Origin: Sycobia sp. Sy_11
Taxonomy: Eukaryota > Arthropoda > Insecta > Hymenoptera > Epichrysomallidae
Assembly (NCBI GenBank): GCA_018907035.1
Contig: JACCIC010000014.1
Location: forward strand, 4,046,001-4,110,000
Length of the DNA: 64,000 bases
Reading direction: 5' to 3'
Shown here in pieces: positions 27,681-40,548 of the stretch. The number at the start of each line of letters is the position of its first letter. Positions within the stretch are counted from its first letter, which is position 1. Under the pieces are notes generated by a model. It worked only from the letters and a program-made list of their open reading frames with translations, did not search any database and had not been told where the DNA came from. The translations under genes and the position numbers were made by a program.

Positions 27681-27689
27681 TTTTTTTTC

Positions 27690-28045
27690 TAAACCTACAT
27701 GCGACCTACATCGCCACTTTCGTGCTTTTCGGGCATTCTCGGACGATAAACAACGATACCAAAGAAGCAATTGGTATACTTATAAGCGTCTATCGACTTT
27801 GCGACTATTATATATACCGCGTCGTCTCGTCGTGGGCCGCTGTTAGCAGCTTATTTATGGTAGCGCGGGGGCAGATCTCGGCTTTGCCCCTGGCATGAAT
27901 TAGCCACGATACGAATACTCCCATTTCTATATATTATATATCGCCGCGACGTTCGTCGCGCACTTTTTCATTTGGATTTCCGCGGCTGGCTCACCGCCTC
28001 GAGTTCGACTAATATAGTAGGTTATTTGCTTTGATGAGTAATTCG
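27690..28045. promoter_or_regulatory. Orphan GC/CpG-rich island in the 10 kb gap
   Basis: An abrupt rise in G+C and CpG within very AT-rich DNA, with no open frame to explain it. It includes a near-perfect palindrome GCGACG-TT-CGTCGC near 27950 and a GGGGCA..TGCCCC hairpin near 27870-27892. It could be a distal promoter, an enhancer or a noncoding-RNA start for the flanking RRM or eIF4E genes. Confidence 0.4.
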
Positions 28046-28381
28046 AACATTTTTAAATAATGACCCTTTTAGTCGGGAGGTCTCGCGAACGGATATATTT
28101 ATACCTGATGTTTCGTGAATTGAGGGTCAGGTGCAGCTCGAAATGGTCTCTCTTGGTAATAAAGTTGAATCTAGAATATATTGGAGTACATGTCATAGAT
28201 ATATATTGTGGTATATAGGGCAGAAATTTGGGGGAGTAGTTATATCTGGTTATATCTTTATAGATATGTGTATATGCATACATATTTACAAAGACGCCAT
28301 GGTTTAGAGAAAATTGAGTCGACTACAGAACAATGATTCCGTGTCTTTAGGAATCATATAATTATTTTCTGCAATAGTATA

Positions 28382-28383
<2 letters not shown>

Positions 28384-28432
<49 letters not shown>
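28384..28432. repeat. (TA)n microsatellite
   Basis: About 70 bases left of the inverted-repeat element. Confidence 0.95.
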
Positions 28433-28438
<6 letters not shown>

Positions 28439-28503
28439 TTAATTGAATATTATATACTAAAAATTTAAAGCTGTTTTTTTTAATCTGCAGTTCTTATTGC
28501 TTC

Positions 28504-28957
28504 GAAGAGAAATAGTACATTGTGTATATAAATAAATAGAAATAGTACCTCACTTCGCTCGGGCGGCAAACATACCCTCGTCGGAAAACGCCTTTGCTCC
28601 CGTGTGTCACATACTATTTTCCCATACGAGGGCGCTTTTTCTTTCTCAAAAAAATGCACAAAAAATTGAACGGCAAACTCACAGAATTAAACAATGTCAA
28701 ACCTCCCCCCTCCATGTGTTAGTCATGCTTAGATAGAGCGAGCAGGTATAAAATCTAAAGGTCCAAATGATGGTCGCTCTGAAATAAGTTGCCCTAACAT
28801 AAAATGTAATTCGTTGGGTTTGAAAAAAAAAAACAATATTATTGGTTTTCTCTTAAGGTTATACGTGCAATTTACTTGAATTGAATAAAATAAAATTAAA
28901 TAATTTCCTCTTATTTGGAAATTGACATAGTATGTTAAGAAGAGATGTGGGATTCCT
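28504..28957 (+). repeat. Left inverted arm of the element
   Basis: Reverse complement of 29380-29866. The right arm carries an extra segment of about 40 bases near 29795-29840. Confidence 0.8.
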
Positions 28958-29379
28958 CCCAAGGGAGGAAAAGTGAATGAACGGAACCATGTAGTCCGGT
29001 AGGATTCTCAGTTTTCCGTGCCTGCGTAACATCTGGCATTTACGACGTTTAGACTTAACGAGTATATGCACCAGTCGACCGCGGGCTCGACCTTTTTTTT
29101 TGCATTTTGAGTTAGTCATTCAAGATTTTTAAATAAAATAAGATTTATATTCTATCTGAAATTTATTATAAAAATTTTTATGTTTTTTAAGTATTAAAAA
29201 TTATCTATATCTTTTTTTTAATTAGTTTTAATTTTAAATTCTATTTATTATACTATTAAGTATTTTTAAATTTTAATTCGAGCGTAGATTATTAACAAAC
29301 TCATAATTTTCAATTGATTAGTCTTATTTATTTATAGAAAAGGGGTGCTCCGCCCCCAACCCCCTGTACCCCCCACCAC

Positions 29380-29866
29380 CCAATCCTACATCTCTTCTTA
29401 ACATACTATATTAGTTTCCAAATAAGAGGAAATTATTTAATTTCATTTTATTCCATTCAAGTAAAATGCACATATAACCTTAAGAGAAAACCAATAATAT
29501 TATTTTTTTTTTAAACCCAACGAATTACATTTTATGTTAGGGCAACTTATTTCAGAGCGAGTATCATTTGGACCTTTAGATTTTATACCTGCTCGCTCTA
29601 TCTAAGCATGACTAACACATGGAGGGGGGGGAGGTTGATATTCTTTAATTCTGTGAGTTTGCCATTCAATTTTTTATGCGTTTCTTTGAGAAAGAAAACG
29701 AGCCCTCGTATGGGAAAATAGTATGTGACACAAGGGAGCAAAACAGGCGTTTTCCGACGAGGGTATGTTTGCCGCCCGAGCGAAGCGAGTATTATTTTAT
29801 TACATTATTTATGATTTATTATATTAGCGAGTATTAGTATTATTACACAATGTACTATTTCGTTCG
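29380..29866 (-). repeat. Right inverted arm of the element
   Basis: Reverse complement of 28504-28957; it ends in CACAATGTACTATTT. Confidence 0.8.
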
Positions 29867-32800
29867 TGGTACATTCCATTTGGAGAAATCTTTTTGAAAG
29901 GAGTTCGTTCTCGCATTCTATATATCTTAAAATTTTTACGCTATCTATCCCTCTCAAGCTTCTTATTTTTTTGTGTAATCCTTGCACTTGCAGTCTATAC
30001 GCACATTTGACTATCGTTTTTTTATGCTTCTTTGCCAATAAGCCTATGATAAACTGATTTAAGAAGCTTTTATAGCTGTATATTATAGACATATGATTTA
30101 TAGAGTTGGAACATTTTTACAGTTTAAACTTCTTTCATATTCGAACAGATTCGTGCCGTTCGAATGGGTCTGATTCCAAGTTTGTATCGTTGTAATAGAA
30201 AAGCAAATAGAAAAGAATAATTCTGCTGGCGCGTAAAGTTGTCAAAAAGTTAGTTGACTCTTACAAATAAATATGTATGGTTTCTATATCGTCTTTAGTA
30301 TTTTTTCCGCATAAAGGATAAAAATATTCAAGATAAAACAATTAGATATAAATTTACATTAAGATAGAAGAAAAATGCAGTGTAAGTTTCGCCTCAACTT
30401 CAGTTATTGGATTTTTTAAAATGGGATTTAGATTAAATCTTCAATTAATTTCAAATCTAATATACTTTTGTATATCGTATGTCTAACATTAGGTCACTTG
30501 TAGTATTACTGATGAGCTCAACAAGTAGCTTAGGGTGAAACGTATACTACATTTTCTTTTCTTTTTTATTGTAAATTTATAATTAATTTTTTAAACAAGT
30601 TGTAAATATTGGAGATAATAGACATCATAGGTAATAGGCCTACTTCCATTTTAATCTATTGCTTATGATCAAAGTTTATAGACACTTCTTAAACCTTTCT
30701 TTCCATTTCATAATTACAAATAGTTCGTAAATAATATTTTCTCTTTATAGACCTTTTTTATATGTTTTAGAAATAGAAAACATGAGATAAGACAATAATT
30801 AATCCTAGTCTAAATTTGTTTACAAAAATGATTTTCTAAAAAGTATGCAGAATTGGTAAGAGATGTGGAACAAATTCAAATCGACTAAAAGTAGGGCAAT
30901 TTTCATAGTAACTACACTTTTTTTGTATATTGGTAAAAATAGTAGATTATAGAGTCGAGGAAGAGAAGTATATTTTAAGAAGAATCTTGTTAAGATAAAG
31001 ACTCTTGAGTTAGTTTTGTCTAGATTTTTGACTTGAATTTCAAGACAAGACATGACAAAGTCAAGAGTATTTTATAATATCTCGTGCAGCTCTGTAAGCG
31101 CTGCACAAAATTAAAGCGAAAAAGTGGAATGAAGTTCTATAAATCAAATGCATATTTTAGTTGATTCTCAGCGTGTGAGTGAAAATGAATGCACGATGGA
31201 TAGCGCAATTATTCTCTAAAAATAAATTAGTGAATATGAACAAGTAATAACGATACTGAAAAGTGTAACTTATTGAAATAGTTGCAAAGTTAATCGTTCA
31301 AAAACAGTGAATAATTACTGATTAAATTAGTGATTTTGGAAAATCATCGGTTCATTAATAAAACATTACTGATTAAATTGTTTTTTGCTGTTTTTCTCAG
31401 AGATTTAAATAGATTTCTTTACATATTAAGCAATTGTATTATATGGCTGTACTCGAAGCAATAAAAAGATCTTTCAAATTTTGAAAAATGGTACAGTGCA
31501 TTTGAAATATATATTTATATAGTTTTAGCATTTACAAAATTGATTAAAGCTAATGAAGATAGATGAATTTTATTATATCAAAACAAAACATGTTAACAAA
31601 AAACATAAAAAATTAACCTAAATTTGTAATAGATATTGATAAATATTAACAGTTGTTTTGACGTTGCTTGCCAACTACATCTTTGTACATACGTAAAACA
31701 ACTTCCTTTCTTTATTAATTTGGTAAATTATTAGAAAACCGGCACTTCTCTCTTTATTACATTGATTTGCCAACCATATTTTCATTTGTAAATACTATAT
31801 TCGTAATTTCAATATGAAGAAAATGCACGGACGGCAACAGCAGCGGTTTAAGGGTAAAATCAATCCTAGCAATGACCTACAAGGATTCCAACGCGCATCT
31901 TTCCCTCCGCACCGACCAGCTCCGATTATTTCTGTAAAAGTAAAATACAACTTTTTCGAGTATTTGAATTAAATTCGGTAAAGTTTTGACTTTTTTTTTT
32001 TTAGACGAGGTGAAAGTGGTGCAAATATGTCATTAAGTATATATTCTTTACAGAAACTGGGATAGTTTTTACTCATAATTTGTAAATTTAAGAAAATGCT
32101 TTGGGAAACGAATGTTAGAAGTTTTGAATTTAAAAGAATTTTCTGTAAGATATGATTCTATTACGATAATAGGAGGTTGTGAGATCCATTCGTGAACATG
32201 GATAGTTGTCTTTATGGGATTATATAATTTTAACATTTAATGGAATTATAAATTGTAATATTTAATATGCCATACATGTATCAATTTCATATTGAAAAAA
32301 TCGTAAATTTTTTATTATTTATTATCATGTTCAAAGCAGAAATAATTTCGATTTTTATTTTTTTTTATTTCGCACTATTTTACATGTTGGTATACAATAT
32401 TTTTAATAAATAATTGTTACACGAGTTCTTATTAAACAAAATTTCAATAATAGCCCAATAACTTATTATATGGAAATGCACTTTTTTCTGTTCATATAAA
32501 ACTTTAGTTTTATAATAAATATCATAAAATTTTGTTACCTTTTTTAGCGTTGTATACTTATTTTATCAATAGTAACTGGCAGTATCAACAATTGTAGTGA
32601 CTGTATTAGTAGCTTGGTTAGAGTACATATAGTGATGTATTAGACGATTCAAAGTTATTGATAATGGAGGATATAATTTTATCTAATATATTTATTTTAG
32701 AAATTGTCATTATAAGACTCGCTATACAAATATAATTTTTTTTTTTATTTTTTAGGATATTAACATTATGATCTATACTGCATGGAGATATTTAAAAAAT

Positions 32801-33376
32801 AATTACTACATTTTTCTATGAAATTATTATATTGTATGATAAAATTTAAAATAATTTTAAATTAATTTTTTACATTTATAATTAAATTTAAAAAAAATTA
32901 ATAATTTTTTTTCGTATTACTTCCGCGTTTGTAGACAAGATAGTAATTTGTAATAAATAAATTTGTCCTTAGGAATAAAACTACTCCACTTCATGGTTAT
33001 TCACCATTTCGTCTTAAAATAAATTATTTTATTTAAACAATTTACAGTTGATTTGAAATTAGTCGATTTTTCATTTTTGATTTCTGAAGCTTATTCTGAT
33101 TTATTAAATGTAAATAAGAGAAATTGTAATTATGAAATAAATCCAGTTGAATTGATTTAATTAATTTAATTAATAATAAAATTTAATTGATTTAATTTTA
33201 TTGTACAATTCAAACAATTCTTTTAATTTTCATTGACTTCAATATGATTTAAACCGATTTAAGTTAAGCCTGGTTTAGCCAGCTCTGGTTAAGCAAAAAC
33301 TTGAAATGACGGTCAAAAAACGTATTTCGAAAAGCACGATCTGTCGCGACATCCGTCAGATACATCAGTATATGTG

Positions 33377-33380
<4 letters not shown>
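29867..33380. other. AT-rich intergenic region upstream of eIF4E
   Basis: Apart from duplication copy B at 31610-31930 I see no supported gene. A 95-codon minus-strand frame (30092-29805) abuts the inverted-repeat element and matches nothing I know. Confidence 0.55.
31610..31930. repeat. Copy B of the diverged direct duplication
   Basis: Same orientation as copy A, about 8 kb away, with the similar blocks in the same order. The coding exon 1 (MNRT plus donor) is not recognisable at the corresponding place, so this copy is either a decayed duplicate or an independent promoter of unknown transcript. Confidence 0.55.

Positions 33381-33450
<70 letters not shown>
33381..33450. repeat. (TA)n microsatellite upstream of eIF4E
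   Basis: About 250-320 bases upstream of the eIF4E start codon; one G interruption near its end. Confidence 0.95.
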
Positions 33451-33451
<1 letters not shown>

Positions 33452-33479
33452 TAGGAAATAGGAAATGTAGAATGTGCAA

Positions 33480-33703
33480 ACACGCACACGCGCGCACATG
33501 TTCATAAGTTGGGTTAGGAAATTCATAGCGCAGGCAGACAGCAGGATCAGTTCGGCAGATGTCCCGTGTGGTGTGGGTGTCCCCACAGCTTTTTCAGTGC
33601 CGTAGGAAAAGCTTTTCGTGTACAAGTATTTTATCGTGACTGTGTATGTTCTCTTATATCTCTCTCCTTCGTCGGCTATCCATAAAATATCTTAACAATA
33701 GCG
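33480..33703 (+). promoter_or_regulatory. eIF4E promoter and 5' UTR
   Basis: A GC-richer stretch follows a long (TA)n tract. It contains an initiator-like TCAGTT at 33547-33552 and runs into a pyrimidine-rich leader (TCTCTCTCCTTC) before the ATG at 33704. The start context is AGCGATGG. Confidence 0.5.
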
Positions 33704-35223
33704 ATGGCTACGAGCAATACGGAAGAGATAGAGGTAGGTAAAGTATGCCGCCGACGGCGGCAGTGCGGTTGTCCTCGTAGACGTACGCGACTACCTGGAG
33801 TCACATGCGATATAGTTGAAAATATATAATCTCCTAGTTCTACTTACACGAGAGTGAGAGAGATAGAGACTGATCGAATTTCCGGAGCATAAATACCAGT
33901 GCACGCGTGCTTGCCTTTCTCGTTCTTTTCTGTCTGCCTAAATTGAACATTCTCTTTTTCCATCTCTCGCTCTCTTACTCCCACGCTATAGTGCTACCAC
34001 CCACCCATATCTGACTATGAATGCCGAGTGTAATTTACTATTTTATTTACTGCGTGTGTAAATTGGACGCCTAGCTTATTTTACATTAAACATACTGACC
34101 TGTATGCTGACTGCATTATAAAAATATTCTCGCAGTGATAGGTATTATGTTACTCTGGATTGTTTATTACGAAATCAAAATTCGGAATATAAAAGTTAAA
34201 TTTTATTAAAATTTAGTTTTTTACAAAATCTTGTAGTTAGGTTTAGGTTTACATAAATGTCAGAGAGAGTTTGAATGTATTTTTCTAAATTCGTTATTTT
34301 TTCATTTAATGTATATCAATTTTGAAATTATTATAGTGCCATTTATTTTCTTACTGTATGTAACTTTCATTATGTGGCTTATATTTTATTAATTGCGTAG
34401 TGGTATAGTTTTTTTTTAATATTACATTTTTAAGTAATATAAAAAATTGATTTTAATTTTTCTTATATTTTTAGAATTAAAGGCTATTTTCATCTTTGAA
34501 ATAAATTTTTTTACAGTATTGGAATTGTAATTATTTCTAAAATTGCATCTATATATTGTCAGTGTTTATATTAAAATAGAATAATATTGGGATGAAATTT
34601 GATTTAAAGTTATTGCATATGTATTATAATAATAATAATAATAATATTAATAATATAAGCTGCATATAAACAATATATTGAATTAATTACAATTAAATTT
34701 TAAAATTAATAAATTTATATCATTTATTGATGAATATTATATGTCAAATTAATAATTAAAGAAGGAATGTTTTTTTACAATGAACAACTTCCTTTAACAT
34801 TATTTTTTTGTAATCAAAATGAAATGTTTTATTTACAAATTCATCCTAATGAATTAGTTTTGTATTAAAAATTTTATCTTTATTAATAATTAATATTTTA
34901 GAATTATTCATAGATTAAAATTGATATATTTTATAAACTTGTTTAAATGTCTTTTGTATTGTGATAGGAATATAGGTAGTTAAAATTGTATTTTTGTATT
35001 GTGTGATTACAAATATGTACTATAGTATTAGTTTGATCCCTATATTGTTATTATTAATATGTTACATACTTATGAGGATGGGGTTTCCCTCAAATACACG
35101 ATTTTAAAAAAGTAACCAAAATAGTTTAAGCATGTTTAAAAGTAGATATATGCTGCCTTTTCCTGGGTAGAAGTTGGTAGATTGGAGCGTGTCGAAACAA
35201 TTCGTATACTGGAAGGTAGAGTA

Positions 35224-35274
<51 letters not shown>

Positions 35275-37984
35275 GGGGGGCGCCAGCAGGTATAAAACGT
35301 TTAAAAGGATGTTTTCTCTTTTTCTTTGTAATATTACAAGATAAATGAATGGAAAGTTACCTCAAAATATTATATTTTACCAAGCTCACTAGTAGTGAAA
35401 ACAGGAATCTCTAATACTATAGTCAATATACCAGCTGCTTCGGCCCTTAATCAAGCGCCTCATAGGGATAAATAATAGTTGAGGATAGTGTAAAATATGA
35501 GTAAAATACCCCTGTAATAGCAGACAATAGTCTGGGTAGTATTTCGACCAGATTTCGACATCTGTGCCTCCATGAACCGTCTGCGTCGACCGCCACAGCT
35601 ATACTATATAGGGGCTCTGCTGTCTACGTCCACGCGCGAGCACCACACGGCAGATTAACTTTACATCTGCAGCAGCGGCGGCGGTCGCTCTGCTGGCTGC
35701 ATGTGCGACGGGTGTCTTGCGCGTTGCTTGCGCCTTCAAATGGGCACGTATAACCATAACCCTCCGTTCACCTTCTCGCCTGTCTCGAATATTTGAAAAT
35801 AATTGTATTTTGCTCTACGTCATTCGCGGGTGGTTAAACGAAGAATTAATCTCTCTATTATTAAACGATTGAGTTTCCGTTTCAATCCTAATTATAAAGC
35901 GAGCTTCTGTCAATTCAGATGCTTTTTGGTTTCTGGTATAGTTGAGAATTTGGAACACGTTTTTTTCATCCGCATAACTCTGCTCCGAACGCTTAAGAAT
36001 TCGTATACGTTTGTTAGGAGCCGAAAAGATGCTTGCTGTGGAGACCAGAACCGTTACTCAGCTGGTACCTACATAATATTAATTTGATTCTAATTCTGAT
36101 ATTTGCTATTTTACTAAAATGCATATTGAAATGAAGAATTGATAGGATTGTGTGTTTTTAGATATTGTGTAACTTTTTATTTTTCGAAAAATTTTTATGA
36201 GAATTTTAATCCCTGTTTTATAAATATTGTGTATGATGTTCACAGGAAGTTGAGAAAAAAGAACAAGAGGGTCCCAATTTGGAAGAATTTCCACCTGAAT
36301 TATTAATTAAACACCCTTTACAGAATACATGGACTTTATGGTACTTTGAACAAGGTAAAAATATGAGTTGGGAGGAGAGTCAAAGAGAAATCGCTACCTT
36401 CGATACAGCTGAAGATTTTTGGAGGTATGAAAAATTTTAAATCTTTTTATTTATAACAGAGAGAAATAAATAAGTAATTCAAAATTTTATTTTAAATATT
36501 TAAAGAACAAAACTTCGATATCAAAACTTCTAAAATATTTAGATAATCAAATTAAAGATATATTTAAAATCAAGATAAACAAAATATTTGATAGATAATT
36601 CGACCATAAATATGAAATACATATGGTATTAAAAATTTAACCTATAATATAAAGTAATATCAGGTTATATGTTTAAGATTTATTCCTATTTTAATTTTTA
36701 TTCTTTGTTGGTTAAAAAATCTTCATTTTTTCATGTTTAAAGCCTTAGAAATTATTCTTATGTTACTCTTATTTAACTTTGTATTATATTAATTTCTATT
36801 ATTATTAATTCTATTATATTAATAATAATTAATTATATATAATAGTTTTAAATAGCAATATTTTGTAATAATACTCAAATATTAACAATAAAATTATTAT
36901 TTACTAATTTATTAATATTTTTTATTTCTCTATGAAATGTATGTATTTATAGAAAACTGATAGATAATATTATTAATTAATAAAATAATTACTTTTTCAT
37001 TTGAAATAAAAACTATTCTTTAATTTAAAAATTTAATTAAGAAGTTATTTAACTTGATTAAAATTATGTAATAGCAGTTAATACTAAATTATATATTTTA
37101 CTAAATATTTTCTTATTTTATAAATTATTGTGTATATTATTCATTATTGTTTAATATATTATTCATAAAGATTTAAGATCCTAGCAAATACATTAAACTC
37201 TTTAAAAAGTTGATTACTGCATATATTATTAGATAATTGTATTTAAATTTAATTTGAATATTTTTTAATTAATTTTTTTGAATCAAATTATAAATTCTTA
37301 TAAAAAATGTTTATTTGTATAAATGTAATTCAAAATATTTGTATATTCTTAATATGTAATAAATATTTTAAACTTGTTTTGTTTAGTTTGTATAACCACA
37401 TCAAACATGCATCAGACCTAAAACCTGGTTGTGACTATAGCATGTTTAAACAAGGAATATTACCTATGTGGGAGGATAATGCAAATAAGAATGGAGGACG
37501 GTGGCTAATCAATTTAGATAAAAAACAGCGATCAAGTGAATTAGATAATTTTTGGCTAGAAGTTTTACTTTGTATGATTGGTGAAGGGTTCAACGAATAT
37601 TCAGACGACGTATGTGGAGCGGTAGTTAATATCAAGCTAAGAGCAGACAGGATTGCTGTTTGGACAGGGGACGCTGGTTCTCAGACAAAAATTATGGAAA
37701 TTGGGTAAATTTAAAAAAATATAATATTAAATAATATAATATTAAACAATATTAATTTAATATAAAATTTGAAAATACAATAGTATACTTTTCATATTAA
37801 TTGGGTTTTATTTTATTAAGTTAAGTAGAAATATTATAAATCAATAACTAATAAATATATTTTTTGCAGACGCAAATTAAAAGAACGACTAAATATTTCA
37901 CCTATAGTACTGATAGGGTATCAAAGTCATAAAGATAGCCAGAAAAAATCAGGAAATATGACGAAACTCACTTACTCTCTTTAA
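33704..37984 (+). CDS. eIF4E: Eukaryotic translation initiation factor 4E (mRNA cap-binding), 213 aa
   Basis: Exons 33704-33733, 36246-36424, 37387-37704, 37870-37984, all GT/AG and in phase. The product begins MATSNTEEIEEVEKKEQEG and contains the canonical core: HPLQNTWTLWYFEQ, the first cap-stacking Trp in MSWEE, TAEDFWSLYNHI (the surface bound by eIF4G and 4E-BP), the second cap Trp and Glu in PMWED, RWLINL, and the Trp contacting cap in AVWTGD. It ends SGNMTKLTYSL. eIF4E binds the m7G cap and recruits eIF4G to start translation in the cytoplasm. The length is normal for the family and the acidic N-terminus is short. The gene is convergent with the Fadd-like gene. Confidence 0.97.
35228..35273. 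repeat. (GA)n microsatellite
   Basis: In eIF4E intron 1. Confidence 0.95.
35560..35760 (+). promoter_or_regulatory. Possible alternative promoter in eIF4E intron 1
   Basis: A GC- and CpG-rich stretch inside an AT-rich intron, with ACTATATAGG (TATA-like, 35604-35613) followed by GC-rich sequence with CAGCAGCGGCGG. I found no in-phase start codon plus donor to define an alternative coding exon. Confidence 0.35.
36425..37386 (+). other. eIF4E intron 2
   Basis: 962 bp, extremely AT-rich, nothing else recognised. Confidence 0.8.
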
Positions 37985-38495
37985 GGTGCAATTATAATCG
38001 CATGCTAATTTATATTGTTAACTTTGGAGATCATCAACGGAGATCTACTTATACTGACTGGAATCAGATATCAACAGAAAAAATCAACAATAAAGTGAAA
38101 CTTTTTCTTGTTGTTCCCAAGTTAACTTTTTGAAAAAGTGTAGAGCAAAGTTTAAGAAAAACTGAAGTTATGAAAAGTAATTGATGAATGATGGATTAAT
38201 AATATAAAAGATGTACGAATATGTAATATGTACGATATAGTTGAGTGTGTTTGGTGAGATAAGTACAGATTGCTGTTTATGAATTTTGTCAGTTTAGGAT
38301 AATGAATGTTGTTTTAGTTTGATATTTTAAGTTTGCTTTTTCGTTTTCTTTAACAAATGATTATAATCTAATACAGCAATCTGCTTTCTTTGTTATTCGC
38401 ATGCTGCATTACTGATTAAATATCCTACACATCCATTTTCATAATCAGATTTATGTAATTCAGTTTTTTATGTAAGGTTATTTTGAAGTATTGCG

Positions 38496-38501
38496 AATAA
38501 A
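38496..38501 (+). terminator. eIF4E poly(A) signal
   Basis: AATAAA about 510 bases after the stop codon and 188 bases before the stop codon of the convergent Fadd-like gene. The two 3' UTRs together fill 37985-38688. Confidence 0.55.
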
Positions 38502-38688
38502 AAATTTTTCTTTGTATAAACAACTGTTTAGTATAGTTCCTTTAATTTATAATAAATTTGAATATAAAATTATATAGTTTTACAAATTAAGTAGATACTT
38601 TAATACTAATAAAAAATTAAATATAACGAAAATTTTGTTACTACTGTAATTGTATGTTTATGTCATCACCTTGAGTAAGAATTAATTC

Positions 38689-39878
38689 TTAAAGATCTTG
38701 ATACAGTATCTCTTCAACAATTTCTTTTAAATCTTTTCTTCGAGATGATTCTAAAGCTTCCATTAATTCATTTTCCCAATTAGGATGTGTATCAGAAAAA
38801 TACAATTTAAGAGCCTAAAAAAGTAGTGTATATCATAAATATATGAAATGTGGAATATTACTAGATTTATAATAAAGGATGCAATGCTATATTCAATGTA
38901 TAATAACTTGAAGACTGCACATTTTTCATTATTTGTATGAGAAAATAATTTGTATAAAGTGTTAACTTTTCTAAAATTTCATAAAAATTATATACTATTC
39001 TATACCTCTTTAAACATTTTTTCAGAAGAGTGAGGCTGCTGATAATATTTTAACTCTATTTCTTCAATATCAGACTCTTCTAATTCTAATCTTCTACTCA
39101 CAGCTCTCCAATATTTCCCAATTTTTTTACTTACTTTATTAATAACTGAAATCAAAATATTGGTTCCAAAGTTTGTTCAAATAAGAAATATATTTGTACT
39201 TTTAATAACTTTGTATGGTAAAGTATTAAAAGGGTACATGCATAATAAAAAAAAAAATAAAAAATATTCCATAAAAATGATAAATAATGTTATTATACCT
39301 AAATCTTGCAGTTCCTTTTTTTTATTAATAAGTGATTTTGGTACATACATTTCTGTTAAACATAGCTGACTGGGATTTACATTAAAATCATATTTTTTTA
39401 AAAATTCATTATTGGGTTCCAACTGAGAATACGGCTCTCTTTGTTGAATAGTCTTTGGAATAATAACTATATATTTAATAATAAGGACTTTTTAATATTC
39501 TAATTATAATAAAGAATATATTTTGTAAAAGTGAAGACCGTAAGTATTAACATCAAATAACTTACCTCTATGATAAAAGAAATTTATTTGAGAAGGATTT
39601 TGAATCCAATGTTCATAATTTAAAATTAATTCTTTTAGAACTGTATCATTCATAAATGAATATGCTATAAATTTTATAGCATTTATATCATTGAACTGAA
39701 TAATACCTCTTTTTTCTAAAACTTTTAATAAAGTCTTTACATCAATAATTGACTCAAATGTACGTAGTGAATGTATGTCTTGTTTATATAATGTTTTTAA
39801 TTTCTCTAATGTTTCGGAGTCAATATATTGTTTTAAAATGTTCTCACTTTTTTCAAGGAATTCCAAATATTTTTCCAT
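38689..39878 (-). CDS. Fadd: Fadd-like adaptor: N-terminal death-effector domain plus C-terminal death domain, 248 aa
   Basis: Four exons on the minus strand: 39878-39566, 39466-39299, 39145-39006, 38814-38689; phases agree at each junction. Residues 1 to about 85 look like a DED (LKTLYKQDIHSLRTFESI, then LLKVLEKRGIIQFNDINAI). Residues from about 162 to 245 look like a death domain: IGKYWRAVSRRLELEESDI, then a long helix ending KDLKEIVEEILYQDL. DED followed by DD at this length is the layout of FADD. In insects Fadd links Imd to the caspase Dredd in antibacterial signalling, in the cytoplasm. The domain calls rest on pattern only and the sequence is divergent, so a profile search should confirm them. 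Confidence 0.82.
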
Positions 39879-40548
39879 AATATTGCCAATGTAGGTAAAA
39901 ATATATATTTTTAAATATATTGTTATCAGATGTAGTACCTACCTAATCAGTATATTATAATTATATCATTTGGTAGCAATAATCATAACCTTAATTATAA
40001 TACAATTATGTATTTAAAATTACTTTACATAAATATTTATTTTTACTTAATAAACTTTTAACATGTTTTTTTTTAATGTAATTTTACATTAATAGTATGA
40101 CAAGATTGAACAGTATCATAGTAAAATTACATTTCATATGTAAATCATGTAAATAGTGAGACAGTAATATAATATCTGCAGACACGTCAGCTTCCGTGAA
40201 TGGATAAATATAAACATAAATTAATCTACCTGCAGCTACCTGTTACACCTACTACTATATTCTATACATATGATAACTAGTGGATAACACTAGTGAATAT
40301 AGGCGAGAATAGGCACATGATATCTTTTGACATTGACATTTACGAATCTACTTGAGCATACTATACATGATGATTACACATTACATCAACGAGTGGCTAG
40401 TGACTAATGAATCCAGATGGGTCATAGTACAGCAGTATCTGAATTCAGAATTAACCAATATTATTTTATCCGAAATTATGTATTAATTTCAGTTTGTCCA
40501 ATCCTTATGCAGTTCAGACTCCAAACAGTAAGCACTATCTGGCACGGG

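Larger units (their letters stand above)
28504..29866. mobile_element. Long inverted-repeat element (non-autonomous DNA transposon or foldback)
   Basis: Left arm about 28504-28957 and right arm about 29380-29866 are reverse complements of one another over roughly 400 bases with scattered differences. Diagnostic pairs include CACTTCGCTCGGGCGG versus CCGCCCGAGCGAAGCG, AAATAGTACATTGTG versus CACAATGTACTATTT at the tips, and GCTCGCTCTATCTAAGCATG on the right matching the left arm. The spacer of about 420 bases has a C-run near 29350-29380 and no recognisable transposase. I could not settle the target-site duplication or the superfamily. Confidence 0.8.
33734..36245 (+). other. eIF4E intron 1 (2.5 kb)
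   Basis: Opens with GTAGGT after only ten codons. It contains a (GA)n tract at 35228-35273 and a CpG-rich stretch at 35560-35760. AT-rich elsewhere. Confidence 0.75.

Noticed and set aside
28010..28112. Possible C/D snoRNA (TTGATGA box near 28032, CTGA near 28107)
   Set aside because: No terminal stem pairs outside the boxes and no C'/D' pair is evident.
29805..30092. 95-codon minus-strand frame next to the inverted-repeat element
   Set aside because: No recognisable domain, no splice or poly(A) context. It could be transposon debris but I cannot support it.
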